Part shown: positions 34,097 to 42,154 of the stretch, one piece after another
Layout: each line of letters opens with the position of its first letter
Numbering within the stretch: the stretch's first letter is position 1
From: Beduinella massiliensis
GTDB lineage: Bacteria > Bacillota > Clostridia > Christensenellales > Aristaeellaceae
Length of the DNA stretch: 64,000 nucleotides
Reading direction: 5' to 3'
NCBI RefSeq assembly: GCF_900199405.1
Contig: NZ_LT963430.1
Span: 372,001 to 436,000, forward strand
Translations under genes and position numbers: made by a program
Notes under the pieces: model-generated
What the model was told of the DNA's origin: nothing
What the model saw: the letters and a program-made list of their open reading frames with translations, nothing else
The model's database searches: none

Positions 34097-34105
34097 AGTA
34101 TACCA
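34097..34105 (-). promoter_or_regulatory. Extended -10 promoter of AraC-type gene
   Basis: Minus strand TGGTATACT (34105-34097), with a weak -35. Confidence 0.55.
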
Positions 34106-34228
34106 TGTTCGAGGCAAAAAGGACGAAAAACATGGTATTTTGTCCGCTGGGACGAAATTTATCCCCTCCGTTTCTAGGAAAAACGCCCATTTTCTGCGGA
34201 TTTTTCTCTTTCGGCATGGCTGATTTGA

Positions 34229-34237
34229 TGATATATT
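34229..34237 (+). promoter_or_regulatory. Extended -10 promoter of first ABC sugar operon
   Basis: TGATATATT (34229-34237) about 55 bp before the first permease start. The lack of a -35 fits dependence on the divergent AraC activator. Confidence 0.5.
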
Positions 34238-34292
34238 TGCAATGCGAACTAGGAAAAAGGGGAAAAGATCTTCCTTTAAGGAGGGATACCAC

Positions 34293-35228
34293 ATGGTGCG
34301 TCCATCGGTGAAGACCCAACCCGCGCACAGCCTGGGCAAACGAATGTTTAAAGCCCGCTGGTTTTACGCACTGATGCTGCCGGGCCTGCTTTATTTCATC
34401 ATCTACAAGTACATTCCCATGTTTGGGCTCGCCATGGCCTTTCAAGATTATTCTCCCAGCCTGGGTTTTTTGCAAAGCCCTTGGGTGGGGCTCAAGCACT
34501 TTAAACAGTTCTTTCAATACGGCTCCTTCGAGCTGCTGTTCAGCAACACGCTGATCCTTTCCCTGCTGAGCCTCGTGTTTTCCTTTCCCGCGCCGGTGAT
34601 CCTGGCACTGTTCCTCAACGAGATCCGCCACAAGACCTACAAGCGGGTGACACAGACGTTGATGTACCTGCCGCACTTCCTTTCCGCCGTGGTGGTCTGT
34701 TCCATCGCTTATCAGATGTTCTCGGTGGAGTCCGGGGTGCTCGCAAAGCTGCTCGGCCTCATGGGCCTGCCGCCGGTCAACATCCTGATGAACGCCTCCG
34801 CCTACCGGCCGCTCTTCGTAGGGCTGGGCGTGTGGCAGGGCACCGGCTGGGGTACGATCATCTATCTGGCCGCCCTGTCCAATGTGGACGTGCAGATGTA
34901 CGAGGCCGCCATGCTGGAGGGCGCGGGCCGCTGGAAGCAGATGTGGTATATTACCATTCCGTCGATCCTGCCCATCATCATGGTGACGCTGGTGCTGCGC
35001 ATGGGGGATTTGCTGGATGTGGGCCTTGAAAAGACGCTGCTGCTGAGCAACGCCATGAACCGCTCCGTTGCGGAGGTTTTTGACTCCTACGTATATCAGC
35101 GCGGCGTGGTAGACGGCAAGTACAGCTTTACGGCCGCCGTCGGCCTGTTCAAGTCCGTCGTAGGACTGATTCTGGTCGTCACCGCCAACTGGCTGAGCAA
35201 AAAGGTCACCGATGAGACCATCTATTGA
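34293..35228 (+). CDS. Sugar ABC transporter permease, LplB-like
   Basis: 311 residues, six membrane helices starting YALMLPGLLYFIIYKY, and the EAA loop EAAMLEGAGRWKQMW that contacts the ATPase. LplB/YtcP-type permeases import oligosaccharides or polygalacturonate fragments. AAGGAGGG (34278-34285) sets ATG 34293. First gene of an operon permease-permease-binding protein-SGNH esterase. No ATPase gene is present, so a shared MsmX-type ATPase is implied. Confidence 0.92.
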   Translation: MVRPSVKTQPAHSLGKRMFKARWFYALMLPGLLYFIIYKYIPMFGLAMAFQDYSPSLGFLQSPWVGLKHFKQFFQYGSFELLFSNTLILSLLSLVFSFPAPVILALFLNEIRHKTYKRVTQTLMYLPHFLSAVVVCSIAYQMFSVESGVLAKLLGLMGLPPVNILMNASAYRPLFVGLGVWQGTGWGTIIYLAALSNVDVQMYEAAMLEGAGRWKQMWYITIPSILPIIMVTLVLRMGDLLDVGLEKTLLLSNAMNRSVAEVFDSYVYQRGVVDGKYSFTAAVGLFKSVVGLILVVTANWLSKKVTDETIY

Positions 35229-35242
35229 GAAGGAGGCGCACC

Positions 35243-36103
35243 ATGCAGCTCACAGTGAAACACGCCCGGAAGCGCTTTACCCCTGGCGACGCCTTCATCT
35301 ACGGCGTCGTCGGGCTGTTCACCCTGCTTTGTGTCGTGCCCTTCTGGTACGTCATTGCCTCGTCCTTTTCTAAAAACCCTGGTTTTTTGATTGACGAATT
35401 CACGCTGGACAGCTACAGGTACATCTTTTCCACCAGCACCCTGATGCGTAGCCTGGGTAACACCGCCTACATCACCGTCGTGGGCACCCTGCTCAAGCTT
35501 CTGTGCACCAGCCTGATGGCCTATGCCCTTTCCGAGATGATACCCGGACGCAAGCTGATCCTGAACCTGGTGATCTTCACCATGCTGTTCAGCGGCGGCA
35601 TGATCCCCACCTACTTTGTGGTGAAGGGCACGGGGCTGATGAACTCTCTGTGGTCGCTGGTAATCCCGGGCCTGATCAGCCCTTTCAACCTGATCGTTAT
35701 GAAGAACTTCTACCAGAACATTCCACCGGATTTAAAGGAGAGCGCCCGGATCGACGGCTGCCACGAGGTCGTGCTGCTGTTTCGGATTATCCTGCCCCTT
35801 TCCACCGCTTCCCTCGCCACCTTCGGCCTGTTCTACGCGGTGGGATTGTGGAACACCTACATGTCGGCGCTGCTGTACATCCCCAACAACGCCAAGTGGC
35901 CCATTCAGGTGCTGCTGCGCCAGATCGTCTACGTGTCCTCCAGCATCGGCGACGAGGGCACGGTTGAAAGCGAGGTCGCGCTGCTCTCTCAGGGCATCAA
36001 AATGGCGGTCATCATCGTTGCGACGCTCCCCATCGTCTGTCTGTACCCCTTCCTGCAAAAGCATTTTGCAAAGGGCATCATGGTGGGAGCCGTTAAGGGC
36101 TGA
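35243..36103 (+). CDS. Sugar ABC transporter permease, LplC-like
   Basis: 286 residues with six membrane helices and the EAA loop ESARIDGCHEVVLLF. It is the partner of the preceding permease; the conserved C-terminal KHFAKGIMVGAVKG is typical of the family. AAGGAGG precedes ATG 35243, which lies 14 bp after the first permease stop. Confidence 0.93.
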   Translation: MQLTVKHARKRFTPGDAFIYGVVGLFTLLCVVPFWYVIASSFSKNPGFLIDEFTLDSYRYIFSTSTLMRSLGNTAYITVVGTLLKLLCTSLMAYALSEMIPGRKLILNLVIFTMLFSGGMIPTYFVVKGTGLMNSLWSLVIPGLISPFNLIVMKNFYQNIPPDLKESARIDGCHEVVLLFRIILPLSTASLATFGLFYAVGLWNTYMSALLYIPNNAKWPIQVLLRQIVYVSSSIGDEGTVESEVALLSQGIKMAVIIVATLPIVCLYPFLQKHFAKGIMVGAVKG

Positions 36104-36161
36104 ACATCTGCGCGGGCAGCGCGTCCCGTGCATTGTGTAAATTTATCAAGGAGGAGTACCC

Positions 36162-37649
36162 ATGAAAACAACTGCCCCCAAAATCCGCCGATTTCTTGCG
36201 ATCGCCCTGGCGGCCTGCCTGCTTCTTGGCGCCTGCGCCGCTGCGGCGGAAGAACCTCTGACGGTTACCATGTACCTGGGCTGCGGTGTGGTCGAATTCC
36301 CGCCGGACGGCAACGAGATTGAGAAAATCATCGAGGACTACACCGGCGTGGACATGAAGATCAACGCTTATTCCGGCTCCGTGCTGCACGAGATGATGCC
36401 CACGCTGATCGCGGGCGGTGACCTGCCGATGGTAGTCAACGTCGGCGGCAGCCAACTTAGCAAGAGCTACCTGATCAACGCCATGGAGGCCGGTGAATTC
36501 TGGGATGTGACGGATTATATCAGCAGCCTGGACAACTTTAAGGACATCAACCCTTTGGCGCTGAGCAATTACGCGATCGAAGGCCGCCTTTACGGCCTGC
36601 CCCTGGAGCGAGGCCTTTCGCGAGACGCGCTGACCTACCGCTACGACTGGCTGGAGAATCTGGGGCTCGACGACCCCAAAACCGTTGACGACCTGGTGAA
36701 CATGTGGCTCGCCTTTACCAAGGACGACCCGGACGGCAACGGCATAGACGACACCTACGGCGTCGTGACCAGCGGTCTGACCTTCCTCAACCAGGTCGCC
36801 CTGCACCTGGGCGCGCCCAATAACTGGCTGTACGAGGACGGGAAAATGATCAAGATGCAGCTGACCGAAGCGTACGGCGAGGCGCTGGACATCTGCCGCA
36901 TGCTCTACGCGGAGGGCGCCATTCATCCCGAGTTCGCCATCCGCGAGCGCGCGGATTACGAGGGCGACTTTGTAAACGGCAAGGCAGGCAGCTATTATGA
37001 CGTGAGCACGGGCATCACCGCCTTTCAGGACCGCATCACCGATCCGAACGCGGTACTTCACGCCAGCAACCTGTTCGCGAATGCGGAAGGTGAAATCTAT
37101 ACCTCGGCCGGCCGCGGCAACAACGGCGTGCTGCTGTTCAGCAAGAAGGCCATCCCGGACAAGGAAACCCTGGACAGGGTCATCAACATCTTTGATCGTC
37201 TTGCGGACGAGGAGATGTGCAATCTGCTGGCTCTGGGGGTAGAAGGAATCAACTACGAAGTGGTAGACGGCGTGGCCCACATGATTCCCGAGAACAACAC
37301 CTATTGGCAGGAAAAGATCAACAGCCCCTACTCCATTCCGCTGGCCGTGCGCTGGCCCATCCTGCGCACCATGCCCGTAGAATACGATTACGGCGATCAG
37401 CGTAACCTGGAGATTATTCAGGAGAACGCGCCTTACGCCGTCGCTGACCCGACGCTGGGGCTGATCTCCGAGCTGTACAACGATATCGGCAGCGACCTGG
37501 ACACCCTGCTGAGCGACGCCGCGACGCTGTACATCATGGGCGAGATCGACAAGGACGAATACAACAACCGCATGGAGCAGTGGAAGCGGCAAGGCGGGGA
37601 GGACATCGCCGCGGACTATGCCCGCCTGTATCAGGAAAAGAATCAGTAA
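36162..37649 (+). CDS. Extracellular solute-binding lipoprotein, LplA-like
   Basis: 495 residues. A lipoprotein signal ends in LGAC with lipidated Cys25, and the mature part is a family 1-like binding protein with motifs such as DPDGNGIDDTYG, usual in LplA-type proteins. It should capture the oligosaccharide for the two upstream permeases. AAGGAGGAG precedes ATG 36162. A GC-rich stem-loop follows its stop. Confidence 0.92.
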   Translation: MKTTAPKIRRFLAIALAACLLLGACAAAAEEPLTVTMYLGCGVVEFPPDGNEIEKIIEDYTGVDMKINAYSGSVLHEMMPTLIAGGDLPMVVNVGGSQLSKSYLINAMEAGEFWDVTDYISSLDNFKDINPLALSNYAIEGRLYGLPLERGLSRDALTYRYDWLENLGLDDPKTVDDLVNMWLAFTKDDPDGNGIDDTYGVVTSGLTFLNQVALHLGAPNNWLYEDGKMIKMQLTEAYGEALDICRMLYAEGAIHPEFAIRERADYEGDFVNGKAGSYYDVSTGITAFQDRITDPNAVLHASNLFANAEGEIYTSAGRGNNGVLLFSKKAIPDKETLDRVINIFDRLADEEMCNLLALGVEGINYEVVDGVAHMIPENNTYWQEKINSPYSIPLAVRWPILRTMPVEYDYGDQRNLEIIQENAPYAVADPTLGLISELYNDIGSDLDTLLSDAATLYIMGEIDKDEYNNRMEQWKRQGGEDIAADYARLYQEKNQ

Positions 37650-37656
37650 CCATTTC

Positions 37657-37692
37657 GCGGGCGGCCGCGGCGATAAGGCCGCAGCCGCCCGC
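37657..37692 (+). other. Intercistronic stem-loop after binding-protein gene
   Basis: GCGGGCGGC (37657-37665) pairs with GCCGCCCGC (37684-37692), with inner pairing GCGGC/GCCGC and no T tract. It is likely an mRNA-protecting or partial-terminator hairpin that raises the binding-protein message over the esterase. Confidence 0.6.
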
Positions 37693-37720
37693 ACGCTGTT
37701 AAAACAAGGAGGCTGTTATC

Positions 37721-38380
37721 GTGAAACCCTTGATTCTCTTTCAGGGAGATTCCATTACCGATGTGAGCCGCAATCGCGACAACGATCATTACGCAGGCCA
37801 CGGCTATCCCACGCTGGTGAAGGCGCGGCTGGGCTACGACGCACCGGGACGGTACGAATTTCTCAACCGCGGCGTCAGCGGTAACCGGGTAGTGGATCTG
37901 TATGCGCGGATAAAGATGGACATCATCAATTTAAAGCCGGATTACCTTAGCATCCTCATCGGCGTCAACGATGTTTGGCACGAGGTGAGCCGGCAAAACG
38001 GCGTGAACGCTGCAAAGTTTCGCAGGGTCTACGACATGCTTCTGTGCGAGGTGCGGGAGGCGCTGCCGGGTATTCGCCTGTTGATTCTGGAGCCCTTCGT
38101 GTTGCCGGGCACCGCCACCATGGACACGGAGGAGGCGCCGGACCGCCTTACGACCTTTCAGCGGGAGGTCGCCCTGCGCGCTGAAGCCGCGCGCGAAGTG
38201 GCCGCGGTGCACGGCGCCTGCTTTGTGCCGCTGCAGCGCCGTTTCGACCAAGCGGTTTGGGGCATGGATCCCGCATACTGGCTGATAGACGGCGTGCACC
38301 CTTCCGCCATGGGGCACGAGTTGATTGCACGCGCCTGGATGGAGGGATTTAAATCCCTTTGCGCAGGAGAAGAGATGTAA
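37721..38380 (+). CDS. SGNH/GDSL esterase
   Basis: 219 residues, no signal peptide. Block I FQGDSITD with nucleophile Ser11, GVSGNR, GVND, and block V DGVHPSAMGH with Asp190 and His193. Cytoplasmic SGNH esterases beside sugar importers usually remove acetyl groups from imported oligosaccharides, which is the likely role here. GTG 37721 follows AAGGAGG. It ends 9 bp before the IS element. Confidence 0.9.
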   Translation: MKPLILFQGDSITDVSRNRDNDHYAGHGYPTLVKARLGYDAPGRYEFLNRGVSGNRVVDLYARIKMDIINLKPDYLSILIGVNDVWHEVSRQNGVNAAKFRRVYDMLLCEVREALPGIRLLILEPFVLPGTATMDTEEAPDRLTTFQREVALRAEAAREVAAVHGACFVPLQRRFDQAVWGMDPAYWLIDGVHPSAMGHELIARAWMEGFKSLCAGEEM

Positions 38381-39300
38381 CGGGGAAGGTGGACTGTATC
38401 CGGTTGAACGGACAGGGAAATAAAAGGATATTGTAGAATTACGCAACCTAACGCGGCGTTGCACCTGATTTCATAGGGAGTAAGGCCGTATTTCAGGTTA
38501 ATGCGTTCGAAGTTGTAGAAGTGGGCATATTGTGCAACCAATTCCTCTACCTCTGCGCGAGTAGAATAATGGGCACGATAAAGGCATTCCGATTTAAGCG
38601 TTCCGAAGAAATTCTCCATAGCAGCATTGTCGTATGGACATCCGGGACTGGACATAGAGGGTTGAAAGTGATATTCTTTGCTTAGGTCGAAGTATGCTTC
38701 GGAGGTGTATTGAGATCCCTGGTCACTGTGGAGCGCGAGTCCATCAGTGACCTTCTCTGTTATCATAGCGTCTCGGATCGTCTGAGTAACCAGCGATGCG
38801 GCCATGTCGCCACCAATGCGATAGGCCAACACCATTCGACCACAAAGGTCAATCACCGCACACATATACAGCATTCCCTGTGGTGTGGGGATATAGGTGA
38901 TATCTGTTGACCAGAAACGATTTGGCTGTTGCTGTTCAAAGGCACGCTGCAATAGGTTTGGGTATTTGTACACGTTTTGCTGATGTTGAGTATATCTTCT
39001 TTGCCGCCGAATCTGTGCAAGCAGATTGGTCTTGCGCATGACGCGCAGAAGTGCTTTAAGATTTACATTTTTTCTTTTCTTCCGCTGGATCCAGAGACGA
39101 ACACGGCGGATGCCGCAGGTCTGGTTGCACTGCTGTTGACATTCCACAATCAGATCGACCAACCACTGATCTTTCGGCGTCTTTTCTTGCTTTTTACGCC
39201 AAGCATAATACCCACTTCGGCAAACTTCAAATACTTTACACATTGTGACGATAGGATAAATGTTGCGAAAACGTTCTATAACCCGATATTTCAATTTCAC
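38158..39300 (-). CDS. IS3-family transposase OrfB, reading out of the element
   Basis: 380 residues. The first ~300 are an IS3-type DDE transposase: HTH_21 region, then rve core with Asp in STDITY, Asp in LHSDQGSQY and Glu in MENFFGTLKSE. It starts with GTG 39300, overlapping the OrfA stop (GTGA); a -1 frameshift fusion is an alternative. No stop occurs before the left end of the IS at 38390, so the frame runs 232 bp into the flank, antisense to the SGNH esterase, adding about 77 foreign residues. A one-base shift would give a TAG directly after the natural-looking end CNAA. Confidence 0.85.
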   Translation of the reverse strand: MKLKYRVIERFRNIYPIVTMCKVFEVCRSGYYAWRKKQEKTPKDQWLVDLIVECQQQCNQTCGIRRVRLWIQRKKRKNVNLKALLRVMRKTNLLAQIRRQRRYTQHQQNVYKYPNLLQRAFEQQQPNRFWSTDITYIPTPQGMLYMCAVIDLCGRMVLAYRIGGDMAASLVTQTIRDAMITEKVTDGLALHSDQGSQYTSEAYFDLSKEYHFQPSMSSPGCPYDNAAMENFFGTLKSECLYRAHYSTRAEVEELVAQYAHFYNFERINLKYGLTPYEIRCNAALGCVILQYPFISLSVQPDTVHLPRYISSPAQRDLNPSIQARAINSCPMAEGCTPSISQYAGSMPQTAWSKRRCSGTKQAPCTAATSRAASARRATSR

Positions 39301-39599
39301 CTCCTTCCAACTTCTAACAGAAAATTTTGCAGCAGTTCCACCTGCATACGCAGTTTTACCAATTCATTATTCTGCTGGGTTTCCCCGTTCTCCGGCATTT
39401 TACGCGGACGGCCTTTAGGGCGAGGTACATCGCCCTGTGCGATGAATCGTTCTCTGCGGTTTTCTCGATTGACTAGTTGCTCAGCCTGTTTCTTCGTTAG
39501 CCCAAGGCTGGCTCCGATTTCACGATTCGTTTCGCCCGTGATTTTCCGCTCGCGTATTGTTTCAACAAGGCCTTGTACCTTCGTGTATTTTTGCCTCAT
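39297..39599 (-). CDS. IS3-family transposase OrfA
   Basis: 100 residues: helix-turn-helix (RERKITGETNREIGASLGL) and a C-terminal leucine-zipper-like helix (NNELVKLRMQVELLQNFLLE), as in OrfA proteins of this family. The start ATG 39599 has an AGGAGG that is buried in a 13-bp hairpin. The stop overlaps the OrfB GTG. Confidence 0.88.
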   Translation of the reverse strand: MRQKYTKVQGLVETIRERKITGETNREIGASLGLTKKQAEQLVNRENRRERFIAQGDVPRPKGRPRKMPENGETQQNNELVKLRMQVELLQNFLLEVGRR

Positions 39600-39607
39600 A
39601 CAATAAA

Positions 39608-39648
39608 CCTCCTGTTGTAGTTTGCTTCTTACATTCTACAACAGGAGG
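39608..39648 (-). promoter_or_regulatory. RBS-sequestering hairpin of the IS
   Basis: CCTCCTGTTGTAG (39608-39620) and CTACAACAGGAGG (39636-39648) are perfect 13-bp complements. On the minus-strand RNA the downstream arm contains the OrfA ribosome site, so transcripts entering from outside would fold and hide it. Confidence 0.75.
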
Positions 39649-39688
39649 TCTCTTATTTCATTGTCCGTTTATCGGGATACAGTCCAAT

Positions 39689-39725
39689 GGCGGTGCCGCA
39701 GATTTTTTTAATCTGCAACACCGCC
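39689..39725. terminator. Terminator-like hairpin right of the IS
   Basis: GGCGGTG-CCGCAGATT pairs with AATCTGC-CACCGCC around a T-rich loop, then TTCTTCTTTT on the plus strand. It may be the original terminator of the SGNH operon before the IS inserted, or serve the LysR gene. Confidence 0.55.
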
Positions 39726-39757
39726 TTCTTCTTTTGGCATTGCAGGAACCGTAGGTC

Positions 39758-40627
39758 TTATTGCATGCTCCTCGAGATATCTTGTAGTATATCCATAAAC
39801 TTTTCCACCGCGTTAGAAGGGCCGCGCTCTGGATTGCGATATAAATACGTGTGGCGCTCCAATTTAAAATCCGGTAAAGCCAGCAAAGCGATGTCAGGAC
39901 TCATGCGATGTTTCCATGTCTTAGAGGGAATATAAGCGATGCCCATATTGTCGGTAACGTATTTCAGCACATAAAAGGGATCTTCACAGACAAATGTAAT
40001 GGTGGGGGTAAAATGATAGTGTTTTCCCAGTGCAAGCAGCGCATTTTCAAAACTTTTGCTCTTCGCCAACGTGATATAGTTCGCTTTACGCAGTGTCTCG
40101 GGGGTAATTTCATCGTGTACCGTCGTAAGCATCTGACGGGAGATGGCTATTTTAAAGTCCTCGTCGAGAAGGTGCAGCTTTGGAAAACCGTCAAAAACGG
40201 GATCTTCCCCGCTGATAATCAGGTCGGCGGATTCCAGATTCACTTTCTGAAGATTATGTTCAAAGATAACTTCTACGTCTGGACAGGTGTGGTGAAATAA
40301 GGCTATACAGGTGGAAACCATGTCGCGATTGGACAGCGCAAGAAGGTAAAGCGTCTCATGCGAACGCGCGGTCGATTTGGCAACGGCAGCAACCCCTTCG
40401 TCAATTGCGGAAATAGCGGAAGATATATGGGCGTAAAAAACAGCGCCTTGTTTGTTGATGCAGACCCGATTTCCGAGCCGGTCAAAAAGCTGTGTTCCCA
40501 ACTCATTTTCAAGCTTTTTGATGGTCTGTGAAATGTTCGAGACAGGAACACGATAAATTTTTGCCGTGGTTGTGAAGTTTTGTGTTTTCGCGGCGCTCAA
40601 AAAATAACGCAGCTGAAGCAGCTCCAC
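39758..40627 (-). CDS. LysR-family transcriptional regulator
   Basis: 289 residues with a LysR winged helix at 1-60 (LLQLRYFLSAAKTQNFTTTAKIYRVPVSNISQ region) and a periplasmic-binding-protein-like effector domain from about 90. It is transcribed divergently from the second ABC importer, with their -35 elements about 30 bp apart, so it is the likely regulator of that operon. Base composition is clearly AT-richer than the rest of the window. Confidence 0.9.
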   Translation of the reverse strand: MELLQLRYFLSAAKTQNFTTTAKIYRVPVSNISQTIKKLENELGTQLFDRLGNRVCINKQGAVFYAHISSAISAIDEGVAAVAKSTARSHETLYLLALSNRDMVSTCIALFHHTCPDVEVIFEHNLQKVNLESADLIISGEDPVFDGFPKLHLLDEDFKIAISRQMLTTVHDEITPETLRKANYITLAKSKSFENALLALGKHYHFTPTITFVCEDPFYVLKYVTDNMGIAYIPSKTWKHRMSPDIALLALPDFKLERHTYLYRNPERGPSNAVEKFMDILQDISRSMQ

Positions 40628-40658
40628 ACGTATCCCACCTTTACCGGCTTATGTTGGG

Positions 40659-40687
40659 ATTATATGTGGAAAGAAGGTTACTGTCAA
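40659..40687 (-). promoter_or_regulatory. Promoter of LysR gene
   Basis: Minus strand TTGACA (40687-40682), 17-bp spacer, TATAAT (40664-40659). Confidence 0.85.
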
Positions 40688-40716
40688 GCATAATGTTAGT
40701 GCATGTTATTTGGTTA

Positions 40717-40745
40717 TTTACAATTTTATTTGGAAATGATAGGAT
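40717..40745 (+). promoter_or_regulatory. Promoter of second ABC operon
   Basis: TTTACA (40717-40722), 17-bp spacer, TAGGAT (40740-40745). The stretch between the two divergent promoters (ATAATGTTAGTGCATGTTAT, from about 40690) has imperfect ATAA/TTAT symmetry that a LysR protein could use. Confidence 0.6.
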
Positions 40746-40810
40746 GTTTTTAACGATATGGCGAAACAAAATGTATGCTAATGGACAAAAATGTTGAGGA
40801 GGAAGAAAGA

Positions 40811-42082
40811 ATGAGGAAAAAATGGGAAGTTTTATTGGGCGCCGCCCTGGCATTGTTAATGGTATGCAGCGGCTGCATAGCCGAGACGCACGATCCGGTG
40901 ACTTTGGAAGTGTGCATCGTCGATACGAATTGGGCCGATGCCTGGCTTGACATGAAGGCGTCTTTTGAAGCGCAGTATCCTTGGATTACCGTTGAGTCCG
41001 TAGGAAGCGATCAGAACATTACGGAGTTTATCTCTGCCCGTATCGCTGCAAATGATTTGCCGGGCGTCATCAAATTGACCATTTCCGACATCTATTTGGA
41101 TATGATCGAGGGTGGTTTGATCAAGGACATGACGGGCATGGAGTGCACGAAGAACGTCCCGCAAAAATATCTGGATGCCTTTACCTATGCGGACGTGCTG
41201 GCCGGCATTACGCAGGGAGCGTCCTTTTCCGCGATGTACTGCAACATGGATGCGCTCAAAGAAGCCGGATGGGAGAACGTACCCAATGACTTCGACGAAT
41301 TTCTGCAATGCTGCGAAGACATTAAACAGAAAACGAATTACGCGCCGTTGCTCATTAACGGCGACCACCACACCATCTGCTATATGCTTTATGAACTCAT
41401 GCTGGCAAATTGCTTCAAGTCTGAGGAGGAAGCGAAGGCTTACGAAGACGGCATGAAGGACGGCACGTTCGACTTTGCGGCCTATCCAGAGGCGATGGAA
41501 AAGCTGAAGAAGGTCATTCCGTATTTAATGACGGGAAGCTCTTCAACTACGCAGGACGACGCTGTCGCAATCATGGCGGAGGGAGGCGCGGCAATGCTGC
41601 TTGGCGGTAACTGGGTTTCATCCGGCGCTCTTTCTGCGATCGACAAGCACTGCGGACACGATGGGGCAGGAAAAGCGATTTTTCCGCCGTTCAACAATCC
41701 GGGCAAGGAACTCTGGATCAGCACATCTACCGAAGTCGCCTTTGCGCTGACAGAGCAGAAGGATCAAGCGACCGCTAACGCGGCTGAAACGTTCGTCAAC
41801 TGGGTTTTCAAGCCGGAAAATTTCAGGATTATCCAGAATGCGCGCGGTACGGTTCCTGTTCTGAACGATATGCCAGTGGATATGATCGTCCTGCCGGACG
41901 GCATTATCGATTTGGTGCCGGAGGTGTCGAAGTACGATTCTGTAGCCATGGGATATAACCTCTACGGCGCGGAATTTAAAGACGGCGGGATGACCGCGCT
42001 GCGCGACGCTTATTCCGGCAACAGCACTGTGGAGGACGCGATCGCGGCGATGACCTCTATTCTCAGCCGCTACGCCCGTTGA
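40811..42082 (+). CDS. Extracellular sugar-binding lipoprotein
   Basis: 423 residues. A lipoprotein signal peptide ends VCSGC (lipidated Cys22) and the rest is a family 1 extracellular solute-binding fold. GAGGAGG upstream of ATG 40811 is strong, whereas ATG 40775 has none. It supplies the substrate to the following two permeases. A perfect 13-bp hairpin separates it from them. Confidence 0.92.
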   Translation: MRKKWEVLLGAALALLMVCSGCIAETHDPVTLEVCIVDTNWADAWLDMKASFEAQYPWITVESVGSDQNITEFISARIAANDLPGVIKLTISDIYLDMIEGGLIKDMTGMECTKNVPQKYLDAFTYADVLAGITQGASFSAMYCNMDALKEAGWENVPNDFDEFLQCCEDIKQKTNYAPLLINGDHHTICYMLYELMLANCFKSEEEAKAYEDGMKDGTFDFAAYPEAMEKLKKVIPYLMTGSSSTTQDDAVAIMAEGGAAMLLGGNWVSSGALSAIDKHCGHDGAGKAIFPPFNNPGKELWISTSTEVAFALTEQKDQATANAAETFVNWVFKPENFRIIQNARGTVPVLNDMPVDMIVLPDGIIDLVPEVSKYDSVAMGYNLYGAEFKDGGMTALRDAYSGNSTVEDAIAAMTSILSRYAR

Positions 42083-42098
42083 GATGTCTGGGAGACGC

Positions 42099-42128
42099 AC
42101 CTGTAGGCCGGAAAACCGGCCTACAGGT
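42099..42128 (+). other. Intercistronic hairpin between binding protein and permease
   Basis: ACCTGTAGGCCGG (42099-42111), AAAA, CCGGCCTACAGGT (42116-42128): a perfect 13-bp stem with a tetraloop and no T tract. It probably protects the binding-protein mRNA and lowers permease expression. Confidence 0.7.
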
Positions 42129-42154
42129 ATATTATGAGGGAGGTGAAAGCTGCA

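Larger units (their letters stand above)
38390..39686 (-). mobile_element. IS3-family insertion sequence (IS150-like)
   Basis: 1297 bp bounded by imperfect inverted repeats that both begin TGGACTGTATCC: left 38390-38426, right 39650-39686, with 31 of 37 positions matching. It carries orfA (39297-39599) and orfB. The flanking triplets AGG and ATG do not match, so no target duplication is visible. It sits between the SGNH esterase gene and a terminator hairpin, at the left border of an AT-richer block. Confidence 0.88.

Noticed and set aside
38158-38389. Possibility that the OrfB tail outside the IS is a real domain
   Set aside because: These bases encode the SGNH esterase on the other strand, including its block V; the tail is read-through.
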